Assembly: GCA_023052935.1 (NCBI GenBank)
Contig: CM041292.1
Span: 94,967,169-95,031,168 of the forward strand
Reading direction: 5' to 3'
DNA length: 64,000 nucleotides
Source of the DNA: Piezodorus guildinii
Taxonomy: Eukaryota > Arthropoda > Insecta > Hemiptera > Pentatomidae
Positions 11,560-23,989 of this stretch are shown here, one piece after another (positions within the stretch are counted from its first letter, which is position 1; every line of letters starts with the position of its first letter). The translations under genes were made by a program, and so were the position numbers. Under the pieces are notes generated by a model. It saw only the letters and a list, made by a program, of their open reading frames with translations. It was not told where the DNA came from and did not search any database.

Positions 11560-11872
11560 ATAAAAGAACAGGTGGTGGTGGAGTGGAGGACGACCTGTTG
11601 CCATCTGGACCAATAGATGGCGCAGCAGGCAGCGGCCGCTTCTCAGGTGGTCTCATCGCGTTCGTTCCAGCGATCCGTTCAAATCCGAAACAGACAGACA
11701 TTTTGGAAATATGAACATACAGACAGACAGACAAAGCTAGACCAAGAAAAACATAAGATGTTGAAGTCCTCCCCCCACCACTTAGCCGGCCCGCCGGTCT
11801 CCAGTAGCCTCCCAGCCAACCATGAGGCAGCACTCGAGAGCTACGTCCCTCCGCAATTCTCCTCTTCTCAAC
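11560..11872 (+). promoter_or_regulatory. GC-rich block, possible promoter and 5' exon
   Basis: A sharp rise in GC within A+T-rich DNA, repeat-free apart from a short gaca run near 11690-11735. It contains gcggccgc and ends at the strong splice-donor match AAC|GTAAGTACG (GT at 11873-11874). This is what a 5' exon with promoter looks like. The 112-residue plus frame across it (from 11617) and the minus frame at 11534-11833 match no family I know. Confidence 0.35.
11822..11872 (+). CDS. Candidate N-terminal coding exon, 17 codons
   Basis: An ATG at 11822 with A at -3 opens MRQHSRATSLRNSPLLN, which ends exactly at the GTAAGTACG donor in phase 0. That phase fits the candidate exon at 61161. A competing frame (ATG at 11617) leaves one base at the donor and would also fit that acceptor in another frame. 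Product not recognised. The call rests only on splice consensus and phase. Confidence 0.22.
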
Positions 11873-11874
11873 GT

Positions 11875-13734
11875 AAGTACGTCTTTTTATTTTGGTCTTT
11901 GCGAATGCTGTTTTTAGTATTTATGTATTGCATGCCTTGTATATGTCATAATTGATGTTATCATGGATTTTTGTTGAATTTCCTGTAAATTAAAATTAGT
12001 AAAACCACTCATTCTTTTCGGAAACATATCAATATAATTTATCTTGATTTTTATTGCTATTTATCTGCTATTTTTATTTACGACATCTGACGTTAAAACA
12101 TAAAAATTTTAAAAACAGAAATTTTCTCATACAAGCCATATTATTTACTTTTAATAACATATTTGTTTATATCATAGACCAATTTTTTTCATTTTATAAC
12201 AAATTAAAACAAAAATCTTATCCCAAATAAATGATAACATCAAATGATAACGCCATTAGTTGAACAGATGGCTTTGATAACCTATTTAGTTCTACAAGAA
12301 ATCAGTAAAACATGTTTCTTTAATATTATTATTTACACATAAATATACAAGAAAATAACTTAAGATAATTAAAATAAGTATATACTAGGTATAAATGTTG
12401 TATTGAATAAACAATTAAGACTGCATGTGCATGATCATTTTCCAAATGAAACATATTAGATGTTTTGTATATGTCTTTTAATTTTTAGGATTACTTATTT
12501 AAAATTTTAAAAATATAGACATATAAATATAAAAAAATAATAAAATTAAATAGATGGAAGAGCGGTGTGTTTGTGAAAGTTTCTGTCAATTTCGCTGGAG
12601 GAAGTAGTGTTTTTCAAAAATACTATATATTTACGTCTTAAAAATGACTTCGGAAGAGCCGTTTTCTCAAATGTAAGTTTTTTCGTGTTTGGGAGGGACT
12701 TTACTATGGACCTGTTGGACCTAAGCCCTTTGGTTAAGTACTGTCCGTCATTTTCCAACCCAGGTGTTCAGCGGCTTATTAAAGAGGTCGGCGCCTCTGA
12801 CTCACTAACCCAGCGAGCTCTCCTTGCTTTTTGACTATCATCATATCTTCATAATTTTAGAACAATAAAACAACGTTATCATACGGATAAAAATATATAT
12901 AATAAATTTAGAAATATAAAAAGAGAAAATTTTACAAAATAAAGCGTTTTGTTAGTGAAATAATGCTCTGTCACACTATATTTTTTTTATTTTTCTATTT
13001 TTTAGATATGGTACAGATGATTAACTTAAGCAATACAAAATGCAATATTTGAAAGTATTTAAGGAGTGATATTTACAGCAAGAGATGAAAAATCAACTAT
13101 TTAAATTTTTCCATTCTTACCTTATTTAAGTTTCAATTATGTCATACAAACATGATTATAATTTAAAACCGGTTTCGCGTCTGATAAACCAATAGAGGGA
13201 TCATTCATTACATATATCTGAGATATCAATCCAACTGACAATGAATTTGAATCATGCTTAAGTTTTATTTGAAATTTGAATTATTCAAAGCACTAGAATC
13301 GCTTTTCAGAAAAATCCTTTATTTAATAGAATTAACAATCTAATACATTTTAAAGTTAACATACAAATAATTGTAATATTTACTAGATTATAGACCTTCG
13401 GGAAAATTTTGCAATGCCATGTCGTTTTTCAAAATTATTAAGACCATATTATCAATAGTAAATCAAGAACAATAAAACGCTAAAAATTATTACACGATGG
13501 TATATTATTTCCAAATAAAAATATTAGGGTATAACGGTTTATATAGCTGTTGATAGGCAATTAAGTAATGTGAAAAGCAATAATTCAAAGGATCATATCA
13601 TATCACTGCCGCTGATATCAAAACGCAATATCAAAGATAGTTTTTAAACAATTTCAATGATTCATTTTTCATTTGGTAGAAAATTTAATTCTCTATCAAA
13701 TGGCATTTATTTATTAGAACAAACGGATTTTTTT
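11875..13734. other. Non-coding stretch, one lower-A+T block
   Basis: A+T-rich. The exception is 12546-12834, a block of more balanced composition (ggacctgttggacctaagcc) with short frames on both strands (75 and 70 residues). Neither resembles a known family, so a mobile-element remnant or a regulatory island are equally possible. Confidence 0.4.
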
Positions 13735-15258
13735 TTTATTCGTTATTCGGATTATATGCATCTTTGAACGTAAGCTTTCAAATTTTGAGGGAGTGGGAGC
13801 TATTTTTTTTTTTTGGTCTTTGTGATTGATCAAATAGAAAATAATAAACCAAAAGCATTTATACAGGATTGCGTTACTATTTCCTTATCTTTTTTTATTC
13901 AAATAATTCAAATAAAATTTACTTTAAAGATTCGAGAACACCTTACATTCTATCTTCATCAGCAATAATAACCAAGTTATCAGGAATTCACATCTGTTAT
14001 AAATTGTAGCTTGACCGTATAAGATTTTTTTTTTTTTTTTTTTTTGCACTTTGTTATTGCGTTTTCTTGATATCGAAAATATTATCGATTTTTTTCTTAA
14101 AATAATATTTTTGATCTTAAATAATAACCGATTTTCGGAGTAATTACATCTGTTATAATTTGTTACTTAAATAGACATACGATTTTTTTTCTTTTTTCGC
14201 GCTTTACTGATTCTAAAACTCTATACATATTTTTCTTTATCGCAAAAATAACTGAGTTATGTGAAAAATTTCAACTTTTTTTCTTTTCTTTTTTTTTATA
14301 TAATTATTCACGTTTTTATGCTTTAAAAAATCATACATTTTTTCTCTATTTTCAAAAATAACTGAATTATAAGCGTATTTATGGGTAAAATTACAAATTT
14401 TATTCTTTTATATTAAGTAAGCTCCCAAATTTTGAGGAAGGATTTTTTTTTTTTTTGTTTTTGGTCGATTACGAAAATTCATCATTGAAAATAATAAACC
14501 AAAAAATCATTATGCAGTTTTAAGTGAATTAATATTAACAAGCTTTCAATACAACCAGATTTTTTACCATAATAGAGTACCATATCTAGGAAATAAAATA
14601 AAATTTTTTATATCAATATGTTCTAAACAAGGAAGATCTCATTTAATTATTAAGGTTGATTTAGGGCTGAATAATTCTTCCATTAACACTGATCTTTTAT
14701 TTCATTGACGTTTCGGGATATTCTCCCATCTTCAGAAGTCTCGTTGTATATTCTGTAATCCCGACATTTACTCTAGTCACACCTTCAGCCAGGTAAAAAA
14801 TAAAAACGAAGTCAATATCTAAACACTTCAGATCTGAGCAAGAGTATTCCTTAAAAAAAAAAAAAACTAATCTGCTTACTAATCATAAAATATATAACAC
14901 TTTCATTATTCTTAGAGAGAATTAATAAAACTCAGAACGGGACGAAAATTGAAAATTTTATTAAACAGGTATGATGATTTTTCCCCACGCAGAAACAAGC
15001 TCTTTATTCATATGATTTTTTTAACACCTCCGACATATAATACTACTACTAATAATTTATGGAATTGGGCTATTATCAAAGGAAAAATCATAAAACCCTA
15101 AACGGGACAAAATTGGAAAAGCATTTGAGCATAATGATGTAAATTAGGATTTTTTTTTCACACGCAAAGCGAAAAAAAAAATCTGCTCATTCGTGTTTTT
15201 TTTTTGTGTTTTTTTTTGTATTTTTAACGCCTCTGATATATAATACTACAGCTAATAA
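13735..15258. repeat. Cluster of degenerate tandem repeats
   Basis: Diverged units recur: a ttttgagg / T-run / gaaaataataaaccaaaa block at about 13780-13855 and 14425-14505, and several aaaaataactgagttat-type units with a T-rich core at about 13960-14370. A further pair at 14926-15055 and 15090-15258 shares acgggac, aaaattg and atataatactac. No frame or transposon end seen. An HHR-like hairpin lies at 14707-14735. Confidence 0.6.
14707..14735 (-). ncRNA. Hammerhead-like motif 1 (best core)
   Basis: On the minus strand: CTGAAGA, an extra T, stem GGGA with loop GAATA and stem TCCC, then GAAAC and GTC. These are the conserved hammerhead blocks (CUGANGA, GAAA, NUH cleavage triplet) in order, with one extra base after CTGAAGA. 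Stem III would be only A-C/G-U with no loop, so cleavage as a monomer is unlikely. The flank at 14664-14706 resembles that of the motif at 62980. Confidence 0.45.
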
Positions 15259-15651
15259 CACCTCGGACGAAATTTTGACACAAGAGCGCCGCCTTGGGTC
15301 CACAAGAGTAGTTATTAATTTCAAATTAATTTGAAGGGACATAAGGCGGTGAGTTCAGCCTCCGGCAGCCGATACTTAAATATAATCTTACTTAGCAATT
15401 TAATTAATCGGAAGAGAAATAGTTAATTATGCCGATAAATCCAATAAGCCATAAATTTATAGAAAATTAATATGACACCGTTAATCGACAAAATAGAAAA
15501 TTGTAAGGCGGTTCCAAAAATTACTGTTCCAGATTTTATCACAGTCCGTCATTCTTGATGAAGTCGATGAATAAATTAGGTTAGCATGTTATCTTTATAA
15601 ATTTTTATATTACTTTATATATTATAGTTATAAGACGCCGCAAGAAAAACG

Positions 15652-15652
<1 letters not shown>
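15259..15652. other. Island and non-coding stretch
   Basis: 15270-15385 is GC-richer and unique (gagcgccgccttgggtccac; cagcctccggcagccg). The rest is A+T-rich. No gene seen. Confidence 0.35.

Positions 15653-15725
<73 letters not shown>
15653..15725. repeat. (TA)n microsatellite
   Basis: About 73 bp of TA repeats. A 21-bp T run follows at about 15775-15795. The sequence 15796-16313 is A+T-rich with no gene recognised. Confidence 0.95.
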
Positions 15726-15732
<7 letters not shown>

Positions 15733-16313
15733 ATAGAGATATAATAAAGACTTAACTAATTAAATATCCATACTTTTTTTTTTTTTTTTTTTTTTAAATA
15801 TCAGATTGATAGAGATAACTCGATTCCTACTCAATGATTTAAAAATACTCTTCGGACTGATGGTTTTGTTTATTAAATTTCGGTTAGAGCTTTTAAAGTG
15901 ACTATCAGAGCTTGTTACCAATAACTGTGATACCTTTCTATATGATTAACACACGCCCTAAAAATCATGCATCGTTCAAATCAAATATTTAACATCGCTA
16001 ATCACCGATAGGTTTTAAACAAAAAGGAGGGGAAATGCCAACAAAAAAAAATTCTTGAAAGCTCCAACTAAAAAAAATTAAATTAAAAAAGTTACATTTT
16101 TCAGTAGAATATAGTAACAATTAAAAAGGACATGAAGCAATAAGATACAAAAAATGTATATTAATATATAATGAACCTAAAAGGTAAATTTATAGTTAAT
16201 TAAATAATATGAAATTTTATCTAATTTATGACTTCATAAAAATAAATTTGTATAGATATAGAAAATATTTGTTGATTGTAACTAAAATCAAACTGTATTA
16301 AACAATTTTAGTC

Positions 16314-16343
16314 TTGATAATGGGGGCAAAATCCTGAAACGTC
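16314..16343 (+). ncRNA. Hammerhead-like motif, degenerate
   Basis: TTGATAA, T, a G-run paired with TCC(T) across loop GCAAAA, then GAAAC and GTC. It aligns position for position with the 14707 motif, but two core bases differ. Confidence 0.3.
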
Positions 16344-16569
16344 AAAGAATAGTGATGAGTTGTATAGTTAATTATACGAATAATCATATAATGGAAAAAT
16401 TCATGTTCACACTAATATGTAAAAATACGAAAAACTTCCAGAAGTTGAACTAATCATAGAAAGTAAAATATTGTTAAGTAAAAAAAAAAAGAAAATTATA
16501 ATTAATGTAAAATATGATTTTGAATGAATTGTTTAAAAATAATTCATTATATAATAGCATTAAAATTTT

Positions 16570-17280
16570 GACCAAAATCTAAAGGAGTCAGTTAATATCA
16601 TGACATTTTCCCTTTTAAACATTAAGATTTTTTTTTAAAACAGCTTGATTTTGATTTTGAAACTTATAACATAAATGTTAATATGATGTAGCTCTCATTC
16701 TAATTGGAATTACAGGGCTTATATGCCGATTAAAACTTTTTTCGTCTAAAGTACCTTTAGCTTTGTATATTTAAAAAAATGAACCATAATTCTTGTTAGC
16801 ATTGGTCGAATACGGGTAAATACATATGTTGATCGAATTTGACATCCAACTAAAGGAGAAAAAAAGCAAAAATACTTGCATGTACTTTTTGTAGTTTGAA
16901 AAATAGAACAGTAACATATTATAGATGTATAACATACCGTAGGAATATTACACAACTCTTGAGGGACATATGGGAGAGGAGAAGACAGATTAAGAGGAAA
17001 GCATTTATGATATTCCCGAGGTCTTTAAGGCCGTTTCGTGGAAAAAAAAAATTAAAAAATATCGTTGGAAAGCTGAATATTTTAGAAAAGCGTTATCTTT
17101 ATATATAATGCAATACAATTTAATAATGAAGAGAGATGAAAAACGGATAAAACTCCTGCCTGTTAAATCATACCATCTTTATAAATAAATAATTCTTTAA
17201 CCTTCTTCAACTCTACCTTTATTGATTCTTACAACGGATGTAAGTAAAAGTTTTGTGTTACAGCGCCAAATTTTATTTTT
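16570..17280 (-). repeat. Repeat A copy 3
   Basis: Same orientation as copy 1. It shares the taatatgatgtag / ttaaatgccga-type block, ctaaagtaccttta and ccaactaaaggagaaa. It has about 80 bp of unrelated DNA near 16960-17040 and a diverged end near 17250-17280. Small frames at 16746-16955 and 16896-17108 are shadows of the repeat. Confidence 0.65.
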
Positions 17281-17310
17281 TATTAATACTATTTATTATA
17301 TTTAAAACTA

Positions 17311-17820
17311 GCTGTTGCCCGCGACTTGGTCAGCGTCAATTTCTTTTATTATGATCGCTATTAAGAAGTTTTTAAGAAATATATATTTTAAGTACTTCTG
17401 TGTAAACGATATTTTTAGTTTTATTTATATAGTGTATTTATATTGTGGCAGAAGAACATACATTTCTCCGCAGCCAGATCTTGACAATGCGACATATAGT
17501 TGGTCGTGTAAAAAGCAATTTGACGTAAATCGATACCTATGTGTTTAAATGTTTGTCCCAGTGATTTATTAATGTTACGGCAATAGATAACTTAAAGGGA
17601 AATTGAATATTTAAAAATTAAAAAGGTAAATCATTGGAATGCGATTTTAATTTCCCCCATGTTTTCCAGATTTTCCATTGATTCTTCGCTCCTATTGGTC
17701 GCAGCGTGATGTTATATAGCCCTAAAACCTTCATCGATAATGGATTGGATTATCCAACACAAAAAAAGATATTAACGTTCAAACAAACAAAGCTCTTAAG
17801 CTTTTTATATTATATAGATT
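17311..17820 (+). repeat. Interspersed repeat starting ctagctgttgcccgcgactt
   Basis: Begins ctagctgttgcccgcgactt and ends in an A+T-rich tail (ctttttatattatatagatt). The opening and the internal block gcgacatatagttggtcgtg look to me like a repeat found across many insect genomes, but I cannot assign a class with confidence. No intact frame. Confidence 0.45.
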
Positions 17821-17984
17821 AATGAAATGTCATTTTATGGTAATATTTAATGTCATAAAATGAGTTTCATTGAAAAATTCAAAGTATTTTCCCCCTCTTC
17901 GCCTACATATACTTAGACGTGGGGACTGTCAAATTAAACTATCACCGTTTTCCTTCAAGTTTTTCGCCGGCGATATAGTAAAGA

Positions 17985-18145
17985 CGCAAGCTGTAGTGAG
18001 GGCACGTGGGTGCTGTAGATTTGGGATGTTGGCTGATGGATTGCCGAAAAGGAAATAGAGAGGGCTGGGTGTGGGCGGGGCCGAGGAGTGGGGCAGCGGG
18101 GGCGGCGTCTGGGGGTGGCTCTGGAAAATGGCCGCCACTTTCCTC
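17985..18145. other. G-rich island
   Basis: Strongly G-rich on the plus strand (gggcggggccgaggagtggg; gcagcgggggcggcgtctgg), ending aaaatggccgcc, and surrounded by A+T-rich DNA. It contains GC-box-like GGGCGGGG. It could be a promoter or enhancer on either strand. The 74-residue minus frame is proline-rich low complexity. Confidence 0.4.
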
Positions 18146-18889
18146 AATCCCAATACTCCATTTTTATTTTATTTTTCCTTCACATATTATTAATTTATCT
18201 AATAAAAATACATTAATTATTATCAAGCACAAAAGCGCTGCATTTTAATTATTTCCAAATAATTATATTACAGAATAAAAATATTACAAAGCTTTAAAAA
18301 AACGAACAAGCAACACGGTCTATATATATTGAAGAAAAATATCCCATCGCCACTGCAAAATTCAAAGCCCAACAATTAAAACAGTACATAAATTCGTACT
18401 GCGGAAAGGTTGTAATTTTTTTTCTCGGGTTTTATGTATTTTGAAGCGAAAGAACACAAATTTTTAGTTGACAGAAAAAAACTTGAGTATGGAGAGATAA
18501 TGATTTATTTATAGATCAGTGTTGCCCTACTGCATTGTTAAAATACAGCACACTATAATTTCGTTTAAAATAATTCATAACAAGTATAACATTAATATTA
18601 GTTTTATCGTTTTTCTTCATATAAATATAAAAAAAAGTCTCTTAAAAAACAAAAAAACTTAGCCTTTACACCTTAACATACTGAAAATATATATACTACA
18701 TGTACACATGCCATGCCACCACCTATCGGATACCATGCATGTGGTGGATAATACCTAATCCAGTATTATATTTTCTGCCATCTTTGCTGTGCCCCGAATA
18801 TCTCAAGAAAGCTCCTCGTAAGTTTCCAAACTTCCGCGAGCTCCGAACCAAAGGCCATTACATAAAAGTTTTTCTCCAACAGGGTAAAT
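18146..18889. other. Non-coding stretch
   Basis: A+T-rich with no repeat end recognised. A 78-residue frame at 18700-18936 has no known domain. Confidence 0.4.
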
Positions 18890-19290
18890 CGCGGTGTACT
18901 AATCCTTTACAACTTTTCCTCAATTATCAAAAATAACTGAGTTATGAGGTATATAAAAGCAACATTTCAATTTTTCTTCTCTCTTTTTTTTTTGTGTTTT
19001 ATAATTTATATCGGTGCATTCTATTATAATTTATATTCTAAAAAACTTATTCTATATTTTTCTGCACATAAACATTTTTAATCGGCCCCTTTGAATTAAT
19101 CGGCTTATATCGTCGAAGATTAAAATAATTAACACTGGCTTACGGCGCACAGGCGTATGTTTTTATTTTAATCATCTTTATTCTTATGGTTTTATGCAAC
19201 TGGAACATAAGACCTTAAATTTTAAAGGGTAGGTATTTTCCCCCCCTGATCGATTACATAGGTTCAATTATTGAAAATAATAAACACAAA
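18890..19290. repeat. Dispersed copy of the 13.7-14.5 kb tandem family
   Basis: Contains tcaaaaataactgagttatg near 18925 and ttgaaaataataaac with a preceding aaattttaaaggg block near 19215-19290. Both are shared with the cluster at 13735-14510. Confidence 0.5.
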
Positions 19291-20977
19291 AATTACAAAG
19301 ATAGATAAATACTTGAGTGAAGGGGTGATAGAAAACAAATACGTAGAAAGTTATGTAATATTGTCACGACATAAACGTTTGTTATCAGTTCCGAGTTTAA
19401 ATAGTTGGTAATACTAAATATTTTATTTTAAATAAAATCATATTAAACTTTTCCAAGAGTAATACGAAATAATAATATGAATAATAACAAACTCAAGGAA
19501 CTAATGAATACATACCAAAATATTCAACAGGCTTGAGGCAACAACATTGTTTTTATAATGAATAATTATTCGTAGAAAAAAAAAAATATGTTGGTAGTTG
19601 TATTGTTACATTTATTGAGAAAAAAAACAACCTAAAAACGGAGGGGGACTTCAAAACTACATTTGAAAATAAATATAAATATAAGTATGATAATTAAAAA
19701 TCTAGGGTATTCTACTAAAAAATAAAAAGTAATTTTCTGTCCTAGGCTAAACATTTCCTAAAAATGAAAACTTTTTAATACTCAATACTGCGTAAGAGCA
19801 CAGGAAAAATAAAAGCATATAAAAAAAAATTAAATTCACAGATTTGCAAATTTCTGAGAAAAAACACAATATAAAAACATACAAAAAAAAAAAAGGAACA
19901 ATATAACGTTATTATATATTTCAAAGAATCTTCGTGCAAGTCTATTAATTTTTTTTATAATATAGTTTACTGATTTGATAAGGTATTGATCACTTTAAAA
20001 ATTAAATAATTGAGAAGAGAAGGAAAGCGAAGAGGCAAGAACATAGAGGGTTAAAGTAAAACGAAACCGATCATAACAATATTTTGGAGCTAATACATAT
20101 ATTAACATCAATATACAAAATATGGATCTGATTTTATTAATTATTAACCAGTTAGATAATAATTACGATATAATTTTCACAGCAAAATAGTGAATGAATT
20201 AAGTAAAAGTACAATTTTACGTGAACTGATTAACGTTGTATATTTCCTCAGATCAAAATATGGACAAAGTTATCTCCCGTAGGGATATCTTAGTTTAAAA
20301 AAAATCTTAATGGATAGAAGTATAGCTTCTCATTGAAGCTTATTTGTTTGTGTCAAGATAGCCATATTGAAACTGATTTATTTAATTTCTCCAAGAAAGG
20401 TCATATGTCTCACTGAAGAAGGTGAACCACGTTAAAGTTATGCATACTTTAGAAAATAATGTAATTCAGTTTATATTAATAAATTAATCGGTTTTCTTCT
20501 TGTTTTTTTCTTTAATATTATTTACTTTAAACGTTTCTTCCTAATTTCTTAACCGTTAAGAAACATTTTTATTTATGAATATACTAAACGGTGTTCATGT
20601 TCTTCATTAATGTAGGTTACATATTTCAAACTTTGTACTAACATGGATGAAATTTAATTGTTAGACAGATGATTAATTTGTGAATGTTATTTACAAGATT
20701 CAACTTTCGTTTAGCCAATATCTTGGAAGTAGAGTCTTACCCTGTTCAAGAAGTTGAGTTCTATTAAGCTGTAAAAACACTTCAATCTAAAACGGCTTTA
20801 ATGTCATCAATCATTCAAATTCGATCATAAGTTGATACGAGTATATATCACTCGTTACATTAAACTTAAACCTGTTTCCCCATAATCCAGTTCACTCCAA
20901 GTTTATGCCTACACATTTCATAGAAAATTACCTCCAATTTTCGCATAACAGACCAACATATGGTTTCAAAGCCAATG

Positions 20978-21019
<42 letters not shown>

Positions 21020-21954
21020 CTTCATAAAGCTTCTTAAATCTGGTAAATAAAGTGTTTTAATTAAATTGTTTTCTCATTTGAATATTTTAATTGATAATTA
21101 TCTTTGAGTAATATAATGTCCTTCGTTTATGTAATGTATCAATCGTATTGTGTAATAAATGGAGGTTTAAACAAGATAAAATTAATTAAATAAAAATATT
21201 ATGTAATTTTTTTAACTTTTTTTTAATAACATACTTAATATTCTTACAAGAAGGAAAAACGCAATTGTATTATTTTTTATATATGTAATAATAAGGAAAA
21301 CGTACAGATTAATTATGCCTGACGTCAAACTCGATTTGCAGAGTAAAAATGACAATTCTCAATCCATTATTCGAATAATCACAACTGAGCTAGGTCTTTT
21401 ACTTTTTTTTAAATTAACATACTATTCTTTCGCATTGCAATTGAGGATTTTACTATTCCTTAAAATATTAAAATCAGCATACCCCTTGAAATACTAAAAA
21501 CGTCTTATGTGATCTGAAATATTCAGCCCTTTAAGCTAGTGTTTTGATAAACAAGAATATTAAGTTGATAACTTTTGCATGGTAAAACAATACGAGGGTA
21601 TTTCATTTTATTAAAATATATTATGAATATAAATATAATTCAACACTAACAGTTTAATAAATAACCATAAGGGGTAATAATATCTTAATTGTTTTATTTT
21701 TAAATATACGTTTCAAACAGTACAACCAGATATAAGAAATAAAATGCATAGAATGTAAAAATAAACTTAACAGGTAGAATAAAAACGTTTTATTTTTTAA
21801 TGAAAATGGATTTTTTTTTTTTTTAAAGTAATATGTAATTGTTTACTATATAAAATAGGGTAATTATTTAATTTCTTGTTAAACTAGGTTCTCTTTGATA
21901 CTTAAAAAAAAAATTAGATGATTAAGAATAAATATTTGTAAGAAATTGGCAAAG
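19291..21954. other. Long A+T-rich stretch
   Basis: No gene recognised. It holds an (AT)n array at about 20980-21013 and a weak hammerhead-like remnant at 20413-20440 (CTGAAGA, A, GGTG/CAC hairpin, then TTAAAG in place of GAAAC). Confidence 0.5.
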
Positions 21955-22335
21955 AGTCAATCGACGGAAGAGGCACGCGCTTACATTCCTCCCTAACGAA
22001 GGAGCGATAGGCTAATGGGAGCGCCCCTATAGCCACCAAATGAATGGCCATTGAGCTGGTTCCAGCCAACAGTGTGGCCAACCTATCTAGTTCTACTATA
22101 TCTCACTAATGTTGGCATAACTTCCAGTTTTTGTTGCCAGCCCTGGCGGCACTCTTCCACCGGGAGCACTCTCTTTAGTGGCGCGCCCTTCCAACTTTAT
22201 GGGTGACGGCTCGGCTCATTTTGTATTCTTTATTCCCATCATTTAGGCCCATAATTTAACCGCGTTAGCTCCGTAGAGGAATAAAGTCCAAATATTACTG
22301 CTTCTCGGCGGAGGTATGACAGGATACACGGTTGT
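21955..22335. other. GC-richer unique island
   Basis: About 380 bp, not seen elsewhere in the window, with ggagcgcccctatagccacc, caatg-type boxes and ccctggcggcactcttccac. No frame or splice structure stands out. Candidate cis-regulatory element. Confidence 0.35.
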
Positions 22336-23018
22336 TATTGGATATGTTTGGGATTATTTGTTAAAATTATATTTTCTGATTTCTCGGTTCTTAAGGAAAT
22401 TAAAACTGAATTAAAGGCAAACAACGATCGTAATTCTGTTCTTTCAAGCTTACTAAAGCAGACTATTTTAGCTGCTGAGGAACAATTTTATGATTTTCTA
22501 ATAATTAACTACATTACTCGATTATTCCGTTATAAAAAAATTAGTCCAATGAATCAAATATAATTAAAATAATTTGTAGTTGGTTAAGATTACGGTCATC
22601 AAAGAAATAAGACTTAATAAATGAACTTATTCTATATCTGTGCCTAAATTAAAATGAGATAACAAACAGTAATCTAGCCACATTTTATTACTTTTATCCA
22701 ACAGTTTTCCTTTAATATCGTCTTTTATTAATTTTTTGTTAGTTATAATCTCGTATTTAGCCTTGAGTAATGCATAAAATTTAGGGTGAAATGTCGAAAC
22801 ACAAATATAAGTTTATTTTTAGTTGTGATTCCTGGGTTGAACAATTCCTCTAACAAACTTCTACAATAATAATATTCTACGTTGAACAATTTTTCCATCA
22901 TTAAAAATAATTTTTAATTCTAATTAACTTTTAAAATTTCCTTAAACTTTCTTTTTTTACTGAAATAAACTTAGATTGAAAATTTATTAAATCGAATTTA
23001 ATAACGTTAAATTAATAA
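22336..23018. other. A+T-rich stretch with decayed motif remnant
   Basis: No gene. Near 22760-22840 a remnant (aaatttagggtgaaatgtcg, then ctgggttgaacaattcctct) resembles the flank shared by the hammerhead-like motifs at 14707 and 62980. Confidence 0.3.
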
Positions 23019-23278
23019 ACGGAGGGTACTGCTTCACTTCCATGCCCAAAGTGACAAGTTTAAACCTGGCAGATGGCCTAAGATCTTTTATAGTAGTAAA
23101 ACATTCTTAGTATGCCGTCCTTTGGAGGGGACGTAAAAAGGTGGTCCTGGGCCAGTGCGATGTTGGGTACTCGTTAAAGATCTCTATTCTAATTAAACAT
23201 GGACACCCACTGTAGCATCGTCTGATTAGCCACGGCAACATAAAGTGGCGTTAAATGAATAAACCAAAAAAAAAAAAT
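23019..23278 (+). repeat. SINE B copy 2
   Basis: Forward copy: tRNA-like head with aagtgacaagtttaaacctg, body tatgccgtcctttggagggg and gtactcgttaaagatctcta, tail gcatcgtctgattagccac to an A-rich end at 23267-23278. The A box is eroded. Confidence 0.85.
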
Positions 23279-23521
23279 TAATAATCGACAATTAGGATGA
23301 TAAACGCAAACAACTTAGCCTATTGGCATCTGTAATTTCCGTTATCGTAAAGTAAAAAATAAATAAATAAAAAATCTTAATTCGGTAGAAACCGATGTTA
23401 AAATAAAGTCAAGAGAGGAAGTTTATACAAACCGCAAAAACGACCCTGATAAAACGTGTCATGAATTTTTTTTACGATAACTTAAAACTTTAAGCAATAC
23501 CAATAAACAGAAAGGATAGAC

Positions 23522-23546
23522 CTGAAGATGGCAAAAACGAAACTAA
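23522..23546 (+). ncRNA. Hammerhead-like motif, partial
   Basis: CTGAAGA followed by TGGC, an A run and GAAAC. The stem pairing is lost and no GTC follows. Probably a decayed copy. Confidence 0.22.
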
Positions 23547-23559
23547 ATTAGAAAGCTAA

Positions 23560-23775
23560 ATTCCTGCGGGGACGAGTGGCACTTGTGTCGTATCGTTTTC
23601 TCTTCGAGAAGGCGGTGACGTAAGCTGCACTTGAGCCGGTGCATGGAGGGACTGCAGTAAATCTGTTGTCGCTCTGCTTCTAATGGCCTCCGCATTACTA
23701 TTATTCCATTACCTAACTGCAAGCGATCCTATACTCCAAGAATTTCGAAGTACATTGTAATGACCCGCGGAAACA
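23560..23775. other. GC-richer unique island
   Basis: Contains gaaggcggtgacgtaagctg (a TGACGTAA CREB/bZIP-like site) and tgcatggagggactgcagta. Non-repetitive, with no coding frame. Candidate regulatory DNA. Confidence 0.35.
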
Positions 23776-23989
23776 TTCTTGTTTATTTAGAAAACATTGG
23801 CATTTTGAAAAACCTAGACATTAAACTGAAGAAATCATCCTATATGATAATGGCAAGGCCAATCAGGGTTCAGCTAAGGAAATTGATGCCCACTCCTCTA
23901 TCACATGGATTTTAAGTAAACACTCAATCGAGCGTATAAAATCCATAACGAGGTAGTTGCGTGGTCCAATTATTGGAATTCTGTTCTGG

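Noticed and set aside
11534..11955. Opposed 99- and 112-codon frames as full genes
   Set aside because: Low-complexity products with no family match. The composition is better explained by a promoter or 5' exon.
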